Shown: piece by piece, positions 6,570 to 9,044 of the stretch
Layout: each line of letters begins with the position of its first letter
Position numbering within the stretch: the first letter of the stretch is position 1
Assembly (NCBI GenBank): GCA_014378155.1
Contig: JACMOF010000185.1
Location: 1 to 9,044 of the forward strand
Origin: Caulobacter sp.
GTDB lineage: Bacteria > Pseudomonadota > Alphaproteobacteria > Caulobacterales > Caulobacteraceae
Length of the DNA stretch: 9,044 nucleotides
Reading direction: 5' to 3'
Notes under the pieces: model-generated
What the model saw: only the letters and a program-made list of their open reading frames with translations
What the model was told of the DNA's origin: nothing
The model's database searches: none
Position numbers and translations under genes: made by a program

Positions 6570-6592
6570 GGGGTGTCTTTCAGAATGAGGAA

Positions 6593-6618
6593 GGCGGGAT
6601 ATAGGCGCGGAGCCCGCC
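6593..6618 (-). promoter_or_regulatory. Candidate promoter and small hairpin between tetR and the small gene
   Basis: On the minus strand CCTATATC (6598-6605) differs at one position from GCTANAWC and lies 28 bases before the small gene's ATG; the possible -35 (TTTCGG, 6621-6626) is poor. A 6-bp inverted repeat GGCGGG/CCCGCC (6593-6598/6613-6618) surrounds it and could be a weak end for tetR. Only tentative support either way. Confidence 0.3.
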
Positions 6619-6633
6619 CTCCGAAACCCTCTC

Positions 6634-7266
6634 CTACTTCAGCGCCCCGCGCCGCAGCATGGCGATATGGGCGGCGATCAGCGCCTCGCGCTCGACCCAC
6701 GGAAACTCCGGCCGGGCGATCAGCAGCGAGACCAGTCCGTGCAGCCCCGCCCACAGGGTCTGGGTCAGGCGCAGGGCGTCGTCGTCGGCCGTCAAGCCGT
6801 GGTCGTGGAGGTCGGCGATCATCGCCACGAAGCCCCGGAAGGCTTCAAGACCCGCCGCCATGGGCCGCCCGCCGCTCCGCGAAAGGAACGAGCCGTCGTG
6901 GCTCTTCTCGACCATGAAGGCCACGCGATAGGCGTCCGGTTCGCTGAGGCCAAAGTCGATATAGGTCATCATCGCCCGGTCGAACATCTCCGGGGTCGGG
7001 GTCCACTGGGCCTTGCCCGCCTCCATTCGCGCCGACAGCTTGGCGAAGGCCCGCACGCACAGCTCGGCGATCAGGTCATCCTTGGTGGCGAAATAGGCGT
7101 AGAGCCCCGGCTGGCTGATGCCGGCCGCCTCGGCGATCTGCCGGGTCGAGACCGCCTGCAGGCCCTTGGCGCTGAACAGGGTCAGGGCGGCGTCGAGGAT
7201 CTCCTCGCGACGTTCGCCGCCCTGGCCCTTGGCCTTGCGGGGAGATCGGACCTGCGGCGCCTTCAT
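6634..7266 (-). CDS. TetR-family repressor with WHG-type C-terminal domain
   Basis: A 210-residue one-component regulator. After a basic N-terminal arm (RSPRKAKGQGGERR) comes the TetR DNA-binding domain (about 18-65): REEILDAALTLFSAKGLQAVS, then the helix-turn-helix TRQIAEAAGISQPGLYAYFATKDDL (41-65). The C-terminal ligand/dimer domain (about 85-205) contains LWAGLHGLVSLLI (171-183), the Trp-His-Gly signature of the WHG (TetR_C_33-like) group. It is divergent from the efflux genes, with strong dyads in the shared gap, so it very likely represses the MFP/RND operon and itself; the inducer cannot be read from sequence. No strong Shine-Dalgarno lies close to the ATG (GGAG is 14 bases away). The 210-aa length is normal. 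Confidence 0.92.
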   Translation of the reverse strand: MKAPQVRSPRKAKGQGGERREEILDAALTLFSAKGLQAVSTRQIAEAAGISQPGLYAYFATKDDLIAELCVRAFAKLSARMEAGKAQWTPTPEMFDRAMMTYIDFGLSEPDAYRVAFMVEKSHDGSFLSRSGGRPMAAGLEAFRGFVAMIADLHDHGLTADDDALRLTQTLWAGLHGLVSLLIARPEFPWVEREALIAAHIAMLRRGALK

Positions 7267-7297
7267 CGTTTCGATGCTTTCTCCGACCGCGAGCGGC

Positions 7298-7346
7298 TTG
7301 ACAAGTCGCGATAATCTATCACTGATAACTTATCATCGATCGATAG
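7298..7346. promoter_or_regulatory. TetR operator cluster and divergent promoter, tetR / efflux operon
   Basis: In an AT-rich island a 25-bp dyad (7310-7334, centre 7322) reads GATAA-tc-TATCA-c-TGATA-ac-TTATC, with 10 of 12 pairs complementary. An overlapping perfect 13-mer palindrome TGATAACTTATCA lies at 7323-7335, followed by palindromic ATCGATCGAT (7335-7344). The core TATCACTGATA resembles the classic tet operator core TATCAGTGATA. A perfect TTGACA (7298-7303) just outside gives a -35 for the plus-strand operon, with its -10 (perhaps TGATAA at 7323-7328) inside the operator, so a bound repressor would block polymerase. Confidence 0.78.
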
Positions 7347-7362
7347 TCGAGGGGGCGGGGTT

Positions 7363-8574
7363 ATGGGCACGGAGAAACTCCCTTCGCCCTTGAGGGGGGA
7401 AGGGTCGGGGATGGGGGTGGCGTCGCTGGAGGCGGTAGCTGCGTTCGCGCCTGGTCCTAATGCGTTTCCACCCCCATCCCCAGCCCTTCCCCCCTCCAGG
7501 GGGAAGGCGGCGTTCCTTGCCCTCCTCTCCGCCCTCGCCCTCACCGCCTGCGGCCCCCACAAGACCCCGGCCGCTCCACCCCCGCCCCAGGCGGTGGAGG
7601 CCGTCGCCGTCGCCGCGCCCCACGCCAATGGCGGCGTCACCGCCACCGGGACCCTGGAGCGCCGCCGGCAGATGGCGCTGTCGTTCCGGATCGCCGGGGT
7701 GCTGACCCGGGTCGGGGTCGAGGCCGGCGACCCGGTCCGGGCCGGCCAGGTGCTGGCCGCGATCGACCCGGCCGCCGTCGACGCCCGCCAGCAAGCCTCC
7801 AGCGCCGAGCTCGACAAGGCCCGCCGCGACCTGGACCGGGCCAAGATTCTCTTCGCCAAGGGCTATGTCACCAAGGTCCGCGTCGACGACGCCGAAAGCG
7901 CCGTGCGCTCGGCCAGCGCCGCCTATAGCGGCGCGGCCTTCGACCGTCGCTGGGCCCAGCTTGTTTCCCCAGCTTCCGGCGTGGTGCTGGAGCGCAAGGC
8001 CCAGGCCGGCGAGGTGGTGCAGGCCGGCCAGGCTGTGGTCACCGTCGCCGACCTGACCAGCCCGCTGGTGCTGCGCGTACCGCTGGCCGCCCGCGATGTG
8101 GCGGGGATCGCGGTCGGCTCGCCCGTGGAGATCACCGTCGGCGCCCTGCCTGGCCAGATGCTGACGGGCCACGTCACCCGCGTGGGCCAGGCGACCGACG
8201 TGCGGACCGGCGCGGTCATCGTCGAGATCGAGGTCGCCGCCTCCTCCAACCAAGAGAGGCCTGACCTGCGCAGCGGCCAGATCGCCAATGCCCGCCTCGC
8301 CTCCCGCGCGCCCACCGCCAACGCCGGCTTCGCCCGCATCCCCGCCGAGGCGGTGCTGGAAGCCTCGGGCGGAAGGGCGGCCGTGCTGCGGCTGGAGGGC
8401 GGCAAGGCCCGCCGCACGCCCGTGCGGTTCGGCGGCTTCGACGGCGACGACGCCTTGGTGGCCGGCCTGCCGGGCGGCGCGCGGGTGATCACCGCCGGCG
8501 CCGGCTTCGTCTCGGACGGCGACCGGGTGACGGTTACGGATGCTAAGGCGCTGGGCGGGAAGGCGGGGCGATGA
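7363..8574 (+). CDS. RND efflux membrane-fusion (periplasmic adaptor) lipoprotein
   Basis: A 403-residue HlyD/AcrA-type adaptor joining an RND pump to an outer-membrane channel. The signal segment AAFLALLSALALTAC (49-63) ends in an LTAC lipobox, so Cys63 should be lipidated. The mature part shows the first half of the lipoyl (barrel-sandwich) domain (about 103-135, ending GDPVRAGQVLAAID), a short coiled-coil hairpin (about 137-195), the second lipoyl half VSPASGVVLERKAQAGEVVQ (201-220), a beta-barrel (about 233-310) and a membrane-proximal domain (about 320-393). The N-terminus is odd: about 45 residues precede the hydrophobic core and are encoded by a palindromic repeat. Possible starts are ATG 7363 (GGGGG 7 bases before), ATG 7411 (AAGGG 6 bases before) and GTG 7417; none lies closer to the signal core. 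Divergent from tetR and followed by the permease. Confidence 0.9.
   Translation: MGTEKLPSPLRGEGSGMGVASLEAVAAFAPGPNAFPPPSPALPPSRGKAAFLALLSALALTACGPHKTPAAPPPPQAVEAVAVAAPHANGGVTATGTLERRRQMALSFRIAGVLTRVGVEAGDPVRAGQVLAAIDPAAVDARQQASSAELDKARRDLDRAKILFAKGYVTKVRVDDAESAVRSASAAYSGAAFDRRWAQLVSPASGVVLERKAQAGEVVQAGQAVVTVADLTSPLVLRVPLAARDVAGIAVGSPVEITVGALPGQMLTGHVTRVGQATDVRTGAVIVEIEVAASSNQERPDLRSGQIANARLASRAPTANAGFARIPAEAVLEASGGRAAVLRLEGGKARRTPVRFGGFDGDDALVAGLPGGARVITAGAGFVSDGDRVTVTDAKALGGKAGR
7381..7507. repeat. REPIN-like palindrome inside the 5' coding end of the fusion-protein gene
   Basis: Two 40-base arms (7381-7420 and 7468-7507) are inverted copies at 36 of 40 positions and enclose 47 bases. The core arm reads GGGAAGGG then GGGGATGGGGGTGG. 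Each arm also folds on itself (CCTTC-CCCT against GGGGGGAAGG), so the unit is hairpins within a larger hairpin. In frame it encodes low-complexity Pro/Gly-rich peptide (PSPLRGEG and PPPSPALPPSRG). It is unlike the other two repeat families here in sequence. Confidence 0.82.
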
Positions 8575-8614
8575 GGGTCGCGGCCTTTCTCGCTAATGCC
8601 CCCACCTTTCAGCC

Positions 8615-8796
8615 GTCATTCCCGCCCTTGTGGCGGGAACCCCTCTCTCCGCCGCAAGGGCAGTTGTGTGGCGCGCTGGCGCGCCAAGGCGCCTCACCCG
8701 AGGGCTGAACCCGGAGTTTGTCCCCCCCCGGCCGAGGGTGGGCAGGTGTGGCGGGCCAGCGCGCCTGGGCTTCCCCGCCAAAAGGGCGGGAATGAC
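8615..8796. repeat. 182-bp REPIN-like palindromic repeat, GTCATTCCCGCC ends
   Basis: The ends are inverted copies: GTCATTCCCGCCCTTGTGGC at 8615-8634 against its reverse complement in 8771-8796 (GGGCGGGAATGAC), with few mismatches over about 25 bases. Each end is itself a hairpin (CCCGCC/GGCGGG at 8621-8626/8632-8637 and 8774-8779/8785-8790). Inside, GGCGCGCTGG near 8669 is mirrored by CCAGCGCGCC near 8756. An 8-C run lies at 8722-8729. It fills most of the 258-base gap between the fusion-protein stop and the permease start; I see no gene in that gap. Confidence 0.8.
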
Positions 8797-8819
8797 AGAT
8801 GTTGGGGGAGTTCGCGATC

Positions 8820-8824
8820 GGGGA
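8820..8824 (+). promoter_or_regulatory. Shine-Dalgarno site of the RND permease gene
   Basis: GGGGA lies 8 bases before the ATG at 8833 and fixes that start. It lies outside the 182-bp repeat, so permease translation does not depend on it. Confidence 0.6.
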
Positions 8825-8832
8825 CCTTCGCG

Positions 8833-9044
8833 ATGAAGCCCGATCTCTTCGGCTTCGCGGTCCGCCGCTGGCAGTTCACCCTGGTGGCCTTCGGCCTGCT
8901 GGTCATGCTGGGGGTCAACGCCTTCCTCAGCGTGCCGCGCTCCGAGGATCCGCACTTCCCGATCCCCATCGTCGTGATCCGCGCCGTGCTGCCCGGGGCC
9001 GAGCCCTCGGAGATGGAGCAGCTGGTCGCCGACCCGATCGAGGA
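8833..9044 (+). CDS. RND efflux permease, N-terminal 70 codons (cut by window edge)
   Basis: From ATG 8833 the frame reads MKPDLFGFAVRRWQFTLVAF and stays open to the edge. It shows the standard start of an RND pump of the AcrB/HAE superfamily: a short cytoplasmic lead, the first transmembrane helix (about 13-33, FTLVAFGLLVMLGVNAFLSV), then PRSEDPHFPIPIVVIRAVLPGAEPSEMEQLVADPIE, which is the conserved pattern (PR-EDP--P---V-----GA-P-E-E--V--P-E) at the entry to the porter domain. Full proteins are about 1000-1050 residues, so nearly all of it lies to the right. It should act with the upstream adaptor lipoprotein and a TolC-like channel; the outer-membrane gene is not in view. Substrates cannot be told from this fragment. 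Confidence 0.93.
   Translation, partial: MKPDLFGFAVRRWQFTLVAFGLLVMLGVNAFLSVPRSEDPHFPIPIVVIRAVLPGAEPSEMEQLVADPIE

Noticed and set aside
8571..8708. A 45-codon frame starting at the ATGA overlap after the fusion-protein gene
   Set aside because: It runs into the palindromic repeat, has no recognisable product and stops inside it. Kept only as a hint of the ancestral operon join.
1..9044. CRISPR array, tRNA, rRNA or riboswitch
   Set aside because: I found no regularly spaced direct repeats, and no cloverleaf, rRNA-like or known riboswitch core that I could recognise by reading.

Overview
The window is high-GC DNA that reads like a Caulobacterales alphaproteobacterium, probably Caulobacter or a close relative. 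The reasons are the strong GC bias at third codon positions, which produces long spurious antisense frames; a bifunctional penicillin-binding protein whose N-terminus (NDWTLPPYRF followed by a proline tract) resembles Caulobacter PbpC; GCTANAWC-like -10 elements; and an exact alphaproteobacterial LexA-type box.

Layout. A ycgN-family gene (1-437, minus, C-terminus off the left edge) diverges from pbpC (495-2660, plus) across a 57-base gap. Next comes an ~817-bp element (2671-3487): a REP-associated tyrosine transposase gene (2814-3410) with a 67-bp palindromic repeat pair on each side and a GAAC-N7-GAAC SOS box in its AT-rich promoter. An ABC-F ATPase of the Uup type follows (3616-5463). It converges on rhtA (5476-6357, minus), and the two share a hairpin terminator. 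Upstream of rhtA on the minus strand are a small acidic protein of unknown function (6369-6569) and a TetR regulator with a WHG-like C-terminal domain (6634-7266). Divergent from tetR is an RND efflux operon: a lipoprotein membrane-fusion protein (7363-8574) and the first 70 codons of the RND permease (8833 onward, cut by the right edge). A dense set of GATA/TATC dyads between tetR and the fusion-protein gene is the evident TetR operator.

Mobile sequence. Three unrelated palindromic repeat families occur within about 6 kb. Each is built as two inverted hairpin-forming arms (REPIN-like): the GGGGACACACACTCA family flanking the transposase, a GGGAAGGG/GGGGATGGGGGTGG family lying in the 5' coding end of the fusion-protein gene, and a GTCATTCCCGCC family between the fusion-protein and permease genes. 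Only the first has a transposase here.

How the parts fit. PbpC builds peptidoglycan, RhtA exports small amino acids, and the MFP/RND pair forms an inner-membrane efflux unit probably repressed by the TetR protein. Uup and YcgN are housekeeping accessory genes. The most unusual signal is the transposase cassette: a domesticated-type RAYT gene apparently placed under LexA/SOS control, with a shortened copy of its flanking repeat motif overlapping its own ribosome binding site and start codon.
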